Source: Micromonospora carbonacea (GTDB lineage: Bacteria > Actinomycetota > Actinomycetes > Mycobacteriales > Micromonosporaceae). From it: DNA of 64,000 nt. The notes beneath the pieces were generated by a model. That model worked only from the letters and a program-made list of their open reading frames with translations, did no database searches and was not told where the DNA came from. Position numbers and translations under genes: made by a program. The DNA lies in assembly GCF_014205165.1 (NCBI RefSeq), contig NZ_JACHMZ010000001.1, positions 930,001-994,000 of the forward strand. The letters run 5' to 3'. Position 1 is the first letter of the stretch. The number at the start of each line of letters is the position of its first letter. Below, one piece after another: positions 52,120 through 60,986 of this stretch.

Positions 52120-53544
52120 GTGTTTCGATCCCGCAATGTCGCCAGCGCTGTCGCCACCGCCGTCGCGGCCATCACCGTCCTGGCCGGCACACCCGCCCAC
52201 GCCGGCTCCCGACCCGGTCCACCACCGAGCCTCGACCTCGACCGGGCCGAGCTGCACCAGAGCATCGACGGCTTCGGCTACTCGATCGCCTTCCAGCGCT
52301 CCACGCTGGTCCACGACCTGTCCGAGGCGAAGCGCGCGGAGGTCCTCGACCTGCTCCTCGACCGGCGTAAGGGCGCCGCGCCGACGATCCTGCGGCTCGG
52401 CATCGGCTCGTCGGCCACCGACGTGTACGACAACATGCTGTCCATCCAGCCGACCGACCCGGGTGGCCCGGCGGCCACCCCGAACTACCAGTGGGACGGC
52501 TGGGACGGCGGCCAGGTGTGGTATGCCAAGGAGGCGCGTAAGCGCGGGATCAACCGGTTCTACGCCGACGCGTGGAGCGCGCCGGGATACATGAAGAACA
52601 ACGGCACCGACGCCAACGGCGGCAGCCTCTGCGGCCTGTCGGGCGTGACCTGCGCCAGCGGCGACTGGCGGGAGGCGTACGCGCGTTATCTCGTGCAGTA
52701 CGCCAAGTTCTACCGGCAGGAGGGGATCCGGATCGACGAGATCGGATTCACCAACGAGCCCGACTGGACGGCCCCGTACGCCTCGATGCGGTTCACCCCG
52801 GCGCAGGCCGCCGAGTTCGTGAAGGTCATCGGCCCCGTCGCCGAGCAGGCCGGGGTGGGGCTGGTCTGCTGCGACTCGTTCGGCTGGCAGCAGTCGGACG
52901 CGTACGCGCAGGCGATCGAGGCGGACCCGGAGGCCCGCCGCCACCTGGACCTGTTCACCGGGCACGGCTACGCCAGCCCGTCGGACCGCCCGCTGCCGAC
53001 GACGGCGCCGACCTGGATGACGGAGTGGGCCCCGTCGAGCACCTCCGACGGCTGGAACGAGGCGTGGGACAGCGGCAAGGTCACGGACGGCATCGCGGTC
53101 GCCCAGCGCATCCACGACACCCTCGCCAAGGCCGACGCCAGCGCCTTCGTCTACTGGCTCGGGTCGTCCCGGGGCGGGACGGCGGCCCTCGTGCAGGTCG
53201 ACAACGCCACGGACAGCTACCGGGTGTCCTCCCGGCTCTACGCCTTCGCCGCGTACAGCAGGTTCATCCGGCCCGGGGCGGTGCGGATCGGCGTGGACGG
53301 CGCGCCGGCGGGCCTGGCGGTGTCGGCCTACCGCAACGCCGACGGCACCGAGGTGGTGCAGGTCATCAACACCTCGACCGAGGTGGTGCGGACCACCGTC
53401 GACCTGCGCAGGCCGACCGCCTACCTCACCGACTCGACGCACAAGCTGGAGAAGGTCGACGGGCTCGTCTCGGGGCACGGCGCACACCGGACGGTCGAGC
53501 TGCCGCCGCGTTCGCTGACCACCCTGGTCGGTGGCCGGGGCTGA
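52120..53544 (+). CDS. Secreted GH30-family glycoside hydrolase
   Basis: 474 residues. Signal peptide (NVASAVATAVAAITVLAGTPAHA), GH30 beta/alpha barrel opening with IDGFGYSIAFQR, WSAPGYMKNNG, acid/base Glu in EIGFTNEPDW and nucleophile Glu in TWMTEWAP, then a beta-sandwich side domain from about residue 385. Family members cut xylan, beta-1,6-glucan or beta-1,6-galactan; the exact activity cannot be read. GTG 52120 follows AAGGAGAACTTC; TAGTAT at 52076-52081 is a candidate -10 box. Confidence 0.9.
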   Translation: MFRSRNVASAVATAVAAITVLAGTPAHAGSRPGPPPSLDLDRAELHQSIDGFGYSIAFQRSTLVHDLSEAKRAEVLDLLLDRRKGAAPTILRLGIGSSATDVYDNMLSIQPTDPGGPAATPNYQWDGWDGGQVWYAKEARKRGINRFYADAWSAPGYMKNNGTDANGGSLCGLSGVTCASGDWREAYARYLVQYAKFYRQEGIRIDEIGFTNEPDWTAPYASMRFTPAQAAEFVKVIGPVAEQAGVGLVCCDSFGWQQSDAYAQAIEADPEARRHLDLFTGHGYASPSDRPLPTTAPTWMTEWAPSSTSDGWNEAWDSGKVTDGIAVAQRIHDTLAKADASAFVYWLGSSRGGTAALVQVDNATDSYRVSSRLYAFAAYSRFIRPGAVRIGVDGAPAGLAVSAYRNADGTEVVQVINTSTEVVRTTVDLRRPTAYLTDSTHKLEKVDGLVSGHGAHRTVELPPRSLTTLVGGRG

Positions 53545-53694
53545 GTCGTCCGGTCTTCACCCCGCGTGGCTTCGGGGCCGCCCGCCGGCACGGAGGGCGG
53601 CCCCGGTCGCGGTGTCGGCCGTGTGCGGCCCCGGTCGTGGTGCCGGCCCTGCCTCGGCCCCGGTCAGCGGTGTCGGCCCTGGTCGCGGCCCCGG

Positions 53695-53892
53695 TCAGCG
53701 CGGGGGGCGGCCCGCCTGGTTGACGAAGGCGGCCCAGGCCGTCGGGGCGAACAGGAGCGCCGGCCCGGCCGGGTCCTTGCTGTCGCGTACGCCCACGACG
53801 CCCGGCAGGTTGGCGGCCACCTCGACGCAGTCGCCGCCGCTCCCGCCGCTGCGGGTGCTCTTGCGCCAGACGGCACCGGCAAGGTCAGTCAT
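53695..53892 (-). CDS. DUF397 protein
   Basis: 65 residues with the DUF397 pattern AVWRKSTRSGGSGGDCVEVAANLPGVVGVRDSKDPAGPALLFAPTAWAAFV. In streptomycetes such proteins pair with XRE/DUF5753 regulators (BldB/WhiJ-associated sets). Its ATG overlaps the stop of the XRE gene by four bases (ATGA), so the two are made together. Confidence 0.93.
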   Translation of the reverse strand: MTDLAGAVWRKSTRSGGSGGDCVEVAANLPGVVGVRDSKDPAGPALLFAPTAWAAFVNQAGRPPR

Positions 53893-54773
53893 GCGCGCTC
53901 CTCGATGATCATGTTGATCATTTTCTCTGATTCTGCCTCATCCGAGGCGAGCATTTCCAGGTCGGACCAGACGTGCTCGTAGGCGGCGACCTCGGCCGGC
54001 CGGTCGAGGTAGAGCGCGCCGGTGATGTTCTCCAGGTAGACGGTCGTCGGCTCGGTCGCGGCCCGGCCGAACGCCTGCGGGAAGTCGAGCACCACGAAGG
54101 TGCCCGTCTCGCTGGCCAGCGGCGGGCCGGCGGCCAGCGGGAGGACGCGCAGGCTCACGTTGGGCAGCGCGGCCATGTCGAGCAGGTGGCGCAGTTGCCC
54201 GGCCATCGCCCGCCGGTCGGGGATGGTGCGGCGCAGCACGGCCTCGCTCAGCACCGCCTTCAGCGTGGGCGCGCTGGGCAACCGCCGGGTCAGCACGTGC
54301 TGGCGGTGCATCCGCACCTCGACGAGCCTCTCCCGCTCGGCCTCGGTCATCGTGGGATTCTTGCGGCGGAAGAGCTCGGCGGCGTATTCGCGGGTCTGGA
54401 GCAGCCCCGGGATCAGTTCGGAGTCGTATCGACGCATGAGCGTGGCGGTGCTTTCCAGCCCGACGTAGAGCGAGAACCACGGCGGGACGATTTCGCCGTA
54501 CGAGTGCCACCAGCCCTTGGCGCGGGTCTCCTTCGCCAGGCCGGTGACGATCGCCTTCATGTCCTCCGGCGCGCGGTAGATCTCACACATGGCGCGGGCG
54601 TCCACCACCCGCACCGGGACGAGGCCCTTCTCGATGCGCCACACCTTCTGCCGCGAGCAGTCCAGCCCCTCGGCGGCAGCGTCCAGCGAGACCGAGGCGC
54701 CCTCGCGGAGCTGCGTGAGCAGCCTGCCGAGCTGCCGCCGGGGCACCGTCGACCCGCTTGTTTCATCCGTCAT
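53889..54773 (-). CDS. XRE-family regulator with DUF5753 domain
   Basis: 294 residues. N-terminal helix-turn-helix (RQLGRLLTQLREGASVSLDAAAEGLDCSRQKVWRIEKGLV) and a DUF5753 C-terminal domain (WFSLYVGLESTATLMRRYDSELIPGLLQTREYAAELF, LRHLLDMAALPNVSLRVLPLAAG). A WhiJ-like regulator paired with the DUF397 protein. Two direct TGCAACAT repeats 22 bp apart (54773-54802) start at its own start codon and may be its operator. Confidence 0.93.
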   Translation of the reverse strand: MTDETSGSTVPRRQLGRLLTQLREGASVSLDAAAEGLDCSRQKVWRIEKGLVPVRVVDARAMCEIYRAPEDMKAIVTGLAKETRAKGWWHSYGEIVPPWFSLYVGLESTATLMRRYDSELIPGLLQTREYAAELFRRKNPTMTEAERERLVEVRMHRQHVLTRRLPSAPTLKAVLSEAVLRRTIPDRRAMAGQLRHLLDMAALPNVSLRVLPLAAGPPLASETGTFVVLDFPQAFGRAATEPTTVYLENITGALYLDRPAEVAAYEHVWSDLEMLASDEAESEKMINMIIEERA

Positions 54774-54802
54774 GCAACATCACCGCGCCCCTCGTGCAAC
54801 AT
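54773..54802. promoter_or_regulatory. Direct repeats TGCAACAT, two helical turns apart
   Basis: Copies at 54773-54780 and 54795-54802, exactly 22 bp apart, at the start of the XRE gene. The spacing places both on the same DNA face, suiting cooperative binding. Palindromes GATTCGAATC (54849-54858) and TTGCGCAA (54882-54889) lie further upstream. Confidence 0.45.
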
Positions 54803-55047
54803 TCCGCTCCTATTCCCGCGCATTTCTTTCCTCCATTCCTCGGGGATTGATTCGAATCGAGGCTAGAGGGGGTGGGTTGTGTTGCGCAAGGTGGCGGGCG
54901 GGTTGCAATCTGTCGAATGTCGGCAGGGTGGCGCGGGGCCGAGAATGGCGTCGGCAATAGCCCGTCGCCCCCCCTGCCGGCCCGCTGTCCCGCTCGTTGC
55001 GAGTCACGCGCGGGCGGGGCGGCGCAATTCTTCGGAAAGGACGCCCG

Positions 55048-55302
55048 ATGCGCGTGACGTACGAGGAGTACGTGGTCGCCGTCGCGCTGACCCTCGCCCG
55101 CCGGCACCGGCCGGTCTGGAGCTGGAAGCGCTGGCGCAGGGTGTGCCGCTGCGGCGCGGAGCTGCCCTGCCGGGCCCGCCACCGCATCCCGATCGGCCGC
55201 GCGCACTGGCCGGGGGAGGACGACGGCCCGCCCGGGCCGGGGCAGGGTGGCCGACGCCCGTCCGGGACGGGCGCTCGGCGCGGGTCGGGGGAGGGGCCGT
55301 GA
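55048..55302 (+). CDS. Small basic hypothetical protein (84 residues)
   Basis: TYEEYVVAVALTLARRHRPVWSWKRWRRVCRCGAELPCRARHRIPIGR is a compact basic core with CxC and a third Cys that might bind metal; the tail is Gly/Pro-rich. It resembles short proteins found beside XRE/DUF397 pairs in streptomycetes. GGAAAGGACGCCCG precedes ATG 55048. It overlaps the next gene by four bases. Confidence 0.7.
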   Translation: MRVTYEEYVVAVALTLARRHRPVWSWKRWRRVCRCGAELPCRARHRIPIGRAHWPGEDDGPPGPGQGGRRPSGTGARRGSGEGP

Positions 55303-55691
55303 CCGGCGGCCGCCCGCCTTCGGCCACGGGCGCGCCGCTGCGGGGTGCGGAGGTGCGGGGTGCGGAGGTGCGGGGCGCGGCGGTGCGGGGCGCGGAGGTG
55401 CGGGGTGCGGCGGTGCCGAAGCCGGGCGACCTGGTGCAGGTGACCCGGGCGGCCAGCGTGCAGTTCGTCGAGCCGATCAGGTGCCGGGTCGTCCGGGTGC
55501 TCGACTGGATCACCTACGACGGGTGGGTGTGGCTCGACGTCTACCAACTCGACGGCAGGGGAGACGCCGTCGCCCGCAGGTCGATCTTCGTGCGCCCGGC
55601 CGGGCTGCGCGTGCTGCGGCCCGCCCCTGCGCCCCGCCCGACCCCCGGCCTTCGCCCGACCCCCGGCCTTCGCCCGACCGCCGACGCCTGA
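55299..55691 (+). CDS. Hypothetical protein with RGAEV repeats
   Basis: 130 residues from GTG 55299. Five RGAEV/RGAAV units encoded by a 15-bp tandem repeat (about 55340-55414) precede a small beta-rich domain (PKPGDLVQVTRAASVQFVEPIRCRVVRVLDWITYDGWVWLDVYQLD) that looks like an SH3-like barrel, then two RPTPGL repeats. It is coupled to the upstream gene by GTGA. Function unknown. Confidence 0.68.
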   Translation: MTGGRPPSATGAPLRGAEVRGAEVRGAAVRGAEVRGAAVPKPGDLVQVTRAASVQFVEPIRCRVVRVLDWITYDGWVWLDVYQLDGRGDAVARRSIFVRPAGLRVLRPAPAPRPTPGLRPTPGLRPTADA

Positions 55692-55717
55692 CCGGCCGCC
55701 GCCCCGCCGCGCCCCCG

Positions 55718-55800
55718 TGCGCGGCGATCTTGCGGTTGTGGCCCCGGCAAAAGGGGTGAAACGCCCTTCTGTGGGGCCGAAAGTGCAAGATCGCCGCGCA
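55718..55800. repeat. 83-bp hairpin repeat element
   Basis: Perfect 16-bp outer arms TGCGCGGCGATCTTGC (55718-55733) and complement (55785-55800), inner GGCCCC/GGGGCC and AGGG/CCCT pairs. It looks like a REP-type element; I recall similar GCGGCGATCTTGC hairpins in Micromonospora, unverified. Confidence 0.65.
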
Positions 55801-55974
55801 AGGGTTCGGGCGCACGGTCTCCGCCGCGCGTGCTGGCGCGGTCCCGTTCGTTTTGCGGGGCCCGCACCCGCGGCACCGTTCCGCTCTTCCTGTGGGCCCG
55901 CACCCGCGGACGCCAGGCCGCCAACGCGACCAGCCCCAGCGACACCGCCGCGTCGGACAGCGCCCCGTGCACCC

Positions 55975-56044
55975 CCGCGGCCGTCCCGGGCCGCAGCCAG
56001 CAGCGCGTCGACGCGCCGCAGCTCGTCGTCCCGACCGAGGAGCC
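55975..56044 (-). pseudogene. Remnant of a LuxR-type ATPase regulator N-terminus
   Basis: One minus-strand frame reads LLGRDDELRRVDALLAAARDGRGG, the characteristic first strand-helix of large LuxR/STAND-type regulators just before their P-loop. The frame then degenerates; no Walker A or C-terminal helix-turn-helix follows. Interpreted as a decayed fragment; chance similarity is possible. Confidence 0.35.
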
Positions 56045-56839
56045 GGCGGCCCGCTCACCTGCGGCAGGCGGCCCTTCCCAGGTCACGCCGGCCACGACAG
56101 GTCATGGAACGCCGCCCGGAACACACCTGGCTCTCACGTCCGCGCACGCTGTCATCGTCGCCTCACGGGCCGTGTCGCGGCAGTGCCAAGATCCCGGGCC
56201 GGGTCGACTGCGGGTGACGCCCGGTCGCGCTGGCCGCCGTACGCGCTGGGGTGTGGGAACCGGTCCGCCCGCCCGGCTGGGGTCCCGGGGGCGGACCCGG
56301 CTCCCCGCGTCGGGGCCCACCGGGCCGGAGAAGCAGGAACGCGCCCGCCGCCCCTCGGCTCGCCGACGTTGGGCGAGGGGTGTGCCGAGGGTGCGGAAGG
56401 TTCGCCTGCCGCCGCGTCTCGTGCAGCATCGACTGCCGGCGACCGGGCCGCTCACCACGTGGATGAGCAGGACGCGGCCGGGCGAACGGCGTCGCCTGAA
56501 TGTGGGCAGGGTGCTACGAGACGCGGGGATCCCGATCAGAACGGAACGAGCGCCTTCCCGGCCCCGGTGCCGGGGCGGATGGCGGGAAACTCCGGCCCTT
56601 TCCAGTGGCCGATCGGCGCGCGGGAGATGGCTGGAACGGCCTCGGGGGGCGTCTCCAAGCTCATGTCCACTCCCGGGTCGACGGGCCGGCGCTGTCTGTT
56701 GGAGAAGCTAGCCGCCGCCGTCTGCCCCGTCAACCGGTGAAGGCGGATCGTTACGCCTGCTCAACCCGCCTGTCGGAAGCCCGGGCGGCCGGCCCCGCCG
56801 ATTCGATCCTTCGCGCGATGCGAGATCCCATTCCGCATC

Positions 56840-56868
56840 TTGACAGGGTTTCGGGTGCCGCGTACGTT
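56840..56868 (+). promoter_or_regulatory. Promoter of the SsuABC/TauABC-like operon
   Basis: TTGACA (56840-56845), 17-base spacer, TACGTT (56863-56868). Transcription from here would give a leader of about 325 bases before the first start codon at 57200. Confidence 0.65.
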
Positions 56869-57199
56869 CGCTCCAAGTCGGCGAGGCGTCAGGGTGCTGC
56901 TGGGGTGCAGCCCGAGCCTGAACCGACCGGCGACCAACCTGCTCGGCCATGCCGTGAATCCACCGGGGCCCCCGCGGCGTCGGGCCGGCTCCAGCCGAAG
57001 CGGGCACGCGGTCACCCACCCCCTTCCACGCCAGGGCAAGACCCGTCGTACCGAGACCGCAGGGCGATTCCACGCGCCAGGCGGGCGGGTTCGCAGCGGT
57101 GGAGCCCAGATCGCGCAAGCGCCTACCCGCCACCAAGAACCGCCATTGCCAGCAGTGGTGGGAACACCGGGTCACCTGCGAGCACATAGGAGCGACAAG

Positions 57200-58165
57200 A
57201 TGATCTCTCGACGTATCGGTGCGGCCGCGGCCGTCACCGCCATGCTTCTCGTGAGCGCCTGCGGCGGGGGCGACGACGCCGGCGACTCCGCGAACGCCAC
57301 GACGAAGGTCTCCGTCACGACGTTCGGCTGCGAAATCTGGAACACCTGGGCGATCTCGAAGGGCGTCTACGCGAAGCACCGCCTCGACGTCGAGCTGGTC
57401 CGGTCCGGGGGCGGCTCGGCCGCCGTCGCCGCGGTGCTCTCCGGTGCGGCCGACTTCGGCTACGTCAACGGCTACACCGCGATCAACGCCTACAACACCG
57501 GCTTCCCCATCCAGATGGTGTCCGGCGCCAACGTCAACGCGCTGCCGCCGGCCAAGCCCGCGCAGGGCGTCTTCGTCGGCAAGGACTCCCCGATCAAGTC
57601 GCCCGCCGACCTCGCCGGCAAGAAGATCGCGGTCAACGAGATCAACGGCATCAACCAGATCGTGACCGCGAGCTGGCTGAAGGCCAACGGGGTCGAGCCG
57701 GACAGCGTGAGCTTCGTGGCGCTGCCCTTCGCCGAGCAGATTCCCGCGGTGCTCAGCGGGCGGGTCGACGCCGCCCAGCTCGGCTACTCGCTGCTCGGCA
57801 ACAACAACGACGGCGTCCGCAGCCTGGCGGACCCCTTCGCCAGCAGCAACAAGGTCTACATCGCGACCTACGTCGCCGCGAAGAACTTCGTGGCCAAGGG
57901 CGACGCGGCGAAGCGCTTCCACGAGGCGATGACCGAAACCGCCCAGCAGCTCAACGACCCGGCCAACAAGGACGAGTCGTTCCGGCTGCTCTCCGAGTGC
58001 CAGAAGGTGCCGGCGGAGACCCTCGCCGCCCAGCCGCAGAATGCCATCGAGGCCGCCGTCGACCTCGGCGCGCTGGACCGGATGGCGCAGCAGATGGTCG
58101 ACCTCAAGATGATGCAGAAGAAGCCCGATCTTGAGCCTTTCGTCACCGACTTCGCCCGGTCCTGA
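57200..58165 (+). CDS. ABC transporter substrate-binding lipoprotein, SsuA/TauA/THI5-like
   Basis: 321 residues. Lipoprotein signal ending LLVSACGGG. The NMT1/SsuA fold is recognisable in WAISKGVYAKHRLDVELV, AVLSGAADFGYVNGYTAI, VGKDSPIKSPADLAGKKIAVNEI, WLKANGVEPDSVSFVALPFAEQIPAVLSGRVDAAQLG. Ligands in this group include sulfonates, nitrate, bicarbonate and pyrimidine precursors; none can be chosen here. ATG 57200 follows TAGGAGCGACAAG. First gene of a four-gene operon with two permeases and an ATPase. Confidence 0.92.
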   Translation: MISRRIGAAAAVTAMLLVSACGGGDDAGDSANATTKVSVTTFGCEIWNTWAISKGVYAKHRLDVELVRSGGGSAAVAAVLSGAADFGYVNGYTAINAYNTGFPIQMVSGANVNALPPAKPAQGVFVGKDSPIKSPADLAGKKIAVNEINGINQIVTASWLKANGVEPDSVSFVALPFAEQIPAVLSGRVDAAQLGYSLLGNNNDGVRSLADPFASSNKVYIATYVAAKNFVAKGDAAKRFHEAMTETAQQLNDPANKDESFRLLSECQKVPAETLAAQPQNAIEAAVDLGALDRMAQQMVDLKMMQKKPDLEPFVTDFARS

Positions 58166-58205
58166 ACCGTCTGCCGGCGACCGACCGACCGTCAAGGGAG
58201 AGGAC

Positions 58206-59060
58206 GTGACAGGGGTGTCGAGTCACTCGGTCGAGGTTGATGTCCCCGCCCCGTCGCCCTCCGGCGTGCCCGCCACGGCACGCCGGAGGGGCTCGACGCC
58301 CGACTGGGCGTACGGGCTGGCGGGCATCGCCACGATGTTCGTGGTGTGGGAACTCGTGGTACGCACGGGGGCGGTCTCGGCGGACTCCCTGCCGTACCCG
58401 GCGGCCACCATGCAACGGGCCGGCGAGCTACTCGTCGACGCGACGTTCCTGACCGAGGTGGCGCAGACCCTGTGGGCCTGGCTGCTCGCCATGCTCGTCG
58501 CCAGCGCCGTCGGCATTCCGCTGGGCCTGACCCTCGGCTACTTCTCCGCGTTCTACCGGCCGTCGTCCTCGGTCGTGCACGCCGGCCGGTCGATCCCCTC
58601 CTCGGCGTTCCTGCCGATCGCCATCCTGCTGTTCGGCCTCGGCACCCAGATGAAGGTGTCGCTGGCGATCTACGCGATCTTCTGGCCGATCCTGCTCAAC
58701 GCCATGTACGGCGTGCGCGACACCGAACCGCTCATGCTGGCCACCGGCCGGAGCATGGGCTGGGGCAGGACGCGGCTGCTGACCAGAGTCGTGCTGCCGT
58801 CGGCGGCCCCGTCCATCGCCACCGGCCTGCGGGTGGCCAGCTCGACGGCGCTCATCGTGGTGCTCTCGGCCGAGCTGCTCGGCGCGACCAGCGGGGTGGG
58901 CACGGTGATCACCACGTACCAGCAGGCGCAACGACCCGACTTCGTCTACGCGGGGATCCTCCTCGTAGGGCTGCTCGGAATGGCCCTCTACTACGGCTTC
59001 AACCTGGTCGAACGCCTGGTGGTCCCCTGGGGCCAGGCCCAACGGGAGAGCGGACGATGA
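58206..59060 (+). CDS. ABC transporter permease, SsuC/TauC type (1)
   Basis: 284 residues, six helices. N-terminal helix GLAGIATMFVVWELVVRTG and permease core SIPSSAFLPIAILLFGLGTQMKVSLAIYAIFWPILLNAMYGVRDTEPLMLATGRSMG with the EAA-like loop. Start GTG 58206 follows GGGAGAGGAC; a GTG at 58215 is also in frame. It overlaps the second permease gene by four bases; the two probably form a heterodimer, which is less usual than the single SsuC. Confidence 0.93.
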   Translation: MTGVSSHSVEVDVPAPSPSGVPATARRRGSTPDWAYGLAGIATMFVVWELVVRTGAVSADSLPYPAATMQRAGELLVDATFLTEVAQTLWAWLLAMLVASAVGIPLGLTLGYFSAFYRPSSSVVHAGRSIPSSAFLPIAILLFGLGTQMKVSLAIYAIFWPILLNAMYGVRDTEPLMLATGRSMGWGRTRLLTRVVLPSAAPSIATGLRVASSTALIVVLSAELLGATSGVGTVITTYQQAQRPDFVYAGILLVGLLGMALYYGFNLVERLVVPWGQAQRESGR

Positions 59061-59902
59061 GCGAACACGGAGCGAAGCGGTCGAGCCTGGCCGCCTCGGC
59101 GCAGGCGATGGGACGCGGCGTGCAGTCGCTGTGGCTGCTCGCGGCACTGCTGGTGGTGTGGGAGATCGCCGCCCGGCTGGCCGGGTCCCTGTTCGTCCCG
59201 CCGGTGTCGCAGATCTTCGCCGCGTTCGTCGACACCTGGCTCTCCGGCTCGCCGTCGTCGCTCTTCCTCAGCGACCAGTTCCGGACCGACGTTGTGCCCA
59301 GCCTCGCGCGACTCGGCCTCGGCTACGGCGCGGCGGCGGCGATCGGCATCAGCGCCGGCATCCTGATCGGAGTGTGGCGACCCGCCGGAGCGTTCTTCAA
59401 CCCGCTGATCCGGCTGGGCATGTCCGTGCCGGTGACCGCGCTCCTGCCCATCGCCATCGTGATCTTCGGCATCACCAGCGGGATGAACGTCTTTCTCATC
59501 GCGCTGGGCTGCCTGTGGCCGATCCTCATCAACACCTACGACGGGGTACGCGGACTCGACCGCACGGTGGTCACCGCCGCCAAGAGCATGCGGCTGACCC
59601 GACGCCGCTACTTCCTCCAGGTCCTGCTGCCCGGCGCCAGCCCCGCGATCTTCGCGGGAATGCGGATCAGCATCGGGATCGCCCTGGTGCTCATGGTGAT
59701 CTCCGAGCTCTACGCCGCCACGGCGGGCCTCGGCTTCTACATCGTGAGCCAGCAGCGGCTGTTCCGGTTCCCGGAACTGTGGGCGGCCATCGTGCTGCTG
59801 GCGCTTCTGGGCATCCTCTTCAACGCCATCTTCGCCGTCGTCGAGAGGGTGCTGCTCAGGTGGCACCGCAACGTGCGGCCGGAAGGCGCGGAGAGCCACT
59901 AG
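59057..59902 (+). CDS. ABC transporter permease, SsuC/TauC type (2)
   Basis: 281 residues, six helices, similar in layout to the preceding permease (MSVPVTALLPIAIVIFGITSGMNVFLIALGCLWPILINTYDGVRGLDRTVVTAAKSM). ATG 59057 overlaps the previous stop (ATGA). A 114-base gap with a duplicated TTCCCTGCCGCCAA (59921-59934 and 59952-59965) separates it from the ATPase gene. Confidence 0.93.
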   Translation: MSEHGAKRSSLAASAQAMGRGVQSLWLLAALLVVWEIAARLAGSLFVPPVSQIFAAFVDTWLSGSPSSLFLSDQFRTDVVPSLARLGLGYGAAAAIGISAGILIGVWRPAGAFFNPLIRLGMSVPVTALLPIAIVIFGITSGMNVFLIALGCLWPILINTYDGVRGLDRTVVTAAKSMRLTRRRYFLQVLLPGASPAIFAGMRISIGIALVLMVISELYAATAGLGFYIVSQQRLFRFPELWAAIVLLALLGILFNAIFAVVERVLLRWHRNVRPEGAESH

Positions 59903-60016
59903 CGGGGGCCGCGCCCCCAGTTCCCTGCCGCCAACCGCTCTCCGCACCGCCGATTCCCTGCCGCCAAACTCCCGAGCCGCCGACGACAACGACGACACCA
60001 CGTAGAGGAGTCCCGG

Positions 60017-60862
60017 ATGAAGTCCGTGACGATCCAACCGCACCAACCGGGCCCCGGCACCGACACGCCCGTGCTGGCCGTGCAGGAACTCGGCAAGTCG
60101 TACCCCTCGCGCAAGGGCGACGTCCTCGCCGTCCGCAGCATCGACTTCGCCGTGCACGCCGGCCAGTTCGTGTCGGTCGTCGGCCCCTCCGGCTGCGGCA
60201 AGACGACCCTCATGATGTGCATCGCCGGACTCCTGCCCATCACCACCGGGAGCGTCATGTTCCGGGGGGACCGCATGTCGGGCCCGCGGGACGGCGTCGC
60301 GGTCGTCTTCCAGGACTACAGCCGGTCGCTGTTCCCCTGGCTCACCGTCGAGAAGAACGTCGCCCTGCCCCTGCGGGACCGCGGGCTGCCCCGCACCGAG
60401 ATCCGCGACCGCGTACGGGAATCACTGGAGATGGTGGGCCTGGCCCACGCCGCGGCGCTGCACCCGTGGCAGCTCTCCGGCGGCATGCAGCAGCGCGTCG
60501 CCATCGCGCGGGGTCTCGCCGTACGGCCCGAGATGCTGATCATGGACGAGCCCTTCGCCTCGGTGGACGCCCAGACCCGGGCCAGCCTGGAGGACCTGCT
60601 GCTCAAGGTCTGGGCCGAGACCGGCACGACGGTGCTGTTCGTGACCCACGACATCGACGAGGCCGTCTACCTGTCCGACCGGGTGGTCGTGCTGTCGCAG
60701 GGGCCGTCCGTCGTCGTCGAGGACCTGCCGGTCGAGCTGGAACGGCCCCGCGACCAGATCGCGACCAAGCAGACGGCGCTCTTCGGCGAACTCCGCGAGA
60801 ACGTCTACTCCCTGGTCATGGCGTCACAGCGGCGCACCTCCCTGTCCGGCGACGCGCACTGA
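60017..60862 (+). CDS. ABC transporter ATP-binding protein, SsuB/TauB type
   Basis: 281 residues. Walker A GPSGCGKTT (about 56-64), Q-loop VFQDYSRSLFPWLTV, signature LSGGMQQR, Walker B MLIMDEPFASVD and H-loop VTHDIDEA are complete. It energises the importer formed with the two upstream permeases. ATG 60017 follows TAGAGGAGTCCCGG. Confidence 0.95.
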   Translation: MKSVTIQPHQPGPGTDTPVLAVQELGKSYPSRKGDVLAVRSIDFAVHAGQFVSVVGPSGCGKTTLMMCIAGLLPITTGSVMFRGDRMSGPRDGVAVVFQDYSRSLFPWLTVEKNVALPLRDRGLPRTEIRDRVRESLEMVGLAHAAALHPWQLSGGMQQRVAIARGLAVRPEMLIMDEPFASVDAQTRASLEDLLLKVWAETGTTVLFVTHDIDEAVYLSDRVVVLSQGPSVVVEDLPVELERPRDQIATKQTALFGELRENVYSLVMASQRRTSLSGDAH

Positions 60863-60986
60863 CCCGTCATGGGCCGAGGCCCGGTCGCGCCGCCCGGCAA
60901 CTATCGGCGGGCGCGTGACCGGGCACGTCGGCGTCGCGCCTGCGTTGTGGTGCGGCGCTCCGTCGGACCCGAGTCTGTGGCTGTGC

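Larger units (their letters stand above)
55692..57199. other. 1.5-kb region without an intact gene, ahead of the importer operon
   Basis: Holds an 83-bp hairpin repeat (55718-55800), direct repeats GGGCCCGCACCCGCGG at about 55857 and 55894, a LuxR-like remnant (55975-56044), and the promoter and long leader of the ABC operon (56840-57199). Long open frames exist in several phases but lack family features, and their composition is that of non-coding high-G+C DNA. Confidence 0.55.

Noticed and set aside
56500..57189. Plus-strand frame of 229 codons ahead of the importer operon
   Set aside because: Overlaps the predicted promoter and leader, no family features, and its residue composition is that of random high-G+C translation.
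56930..57195. Cobalamin riboswitch in the importer leader
   Set aside because: A GTGAATCC-like and CCCCCGC-like stretch recalls part of the consensus, but no B12 box follows and the order of elements is wrong.
56840..57199. In-frame N-terminal extension of the substrate-binding protein
   Set aside because: It would bury the lipoprotein signal peptide; ATG 57200 with AGGAG is clearly the start.
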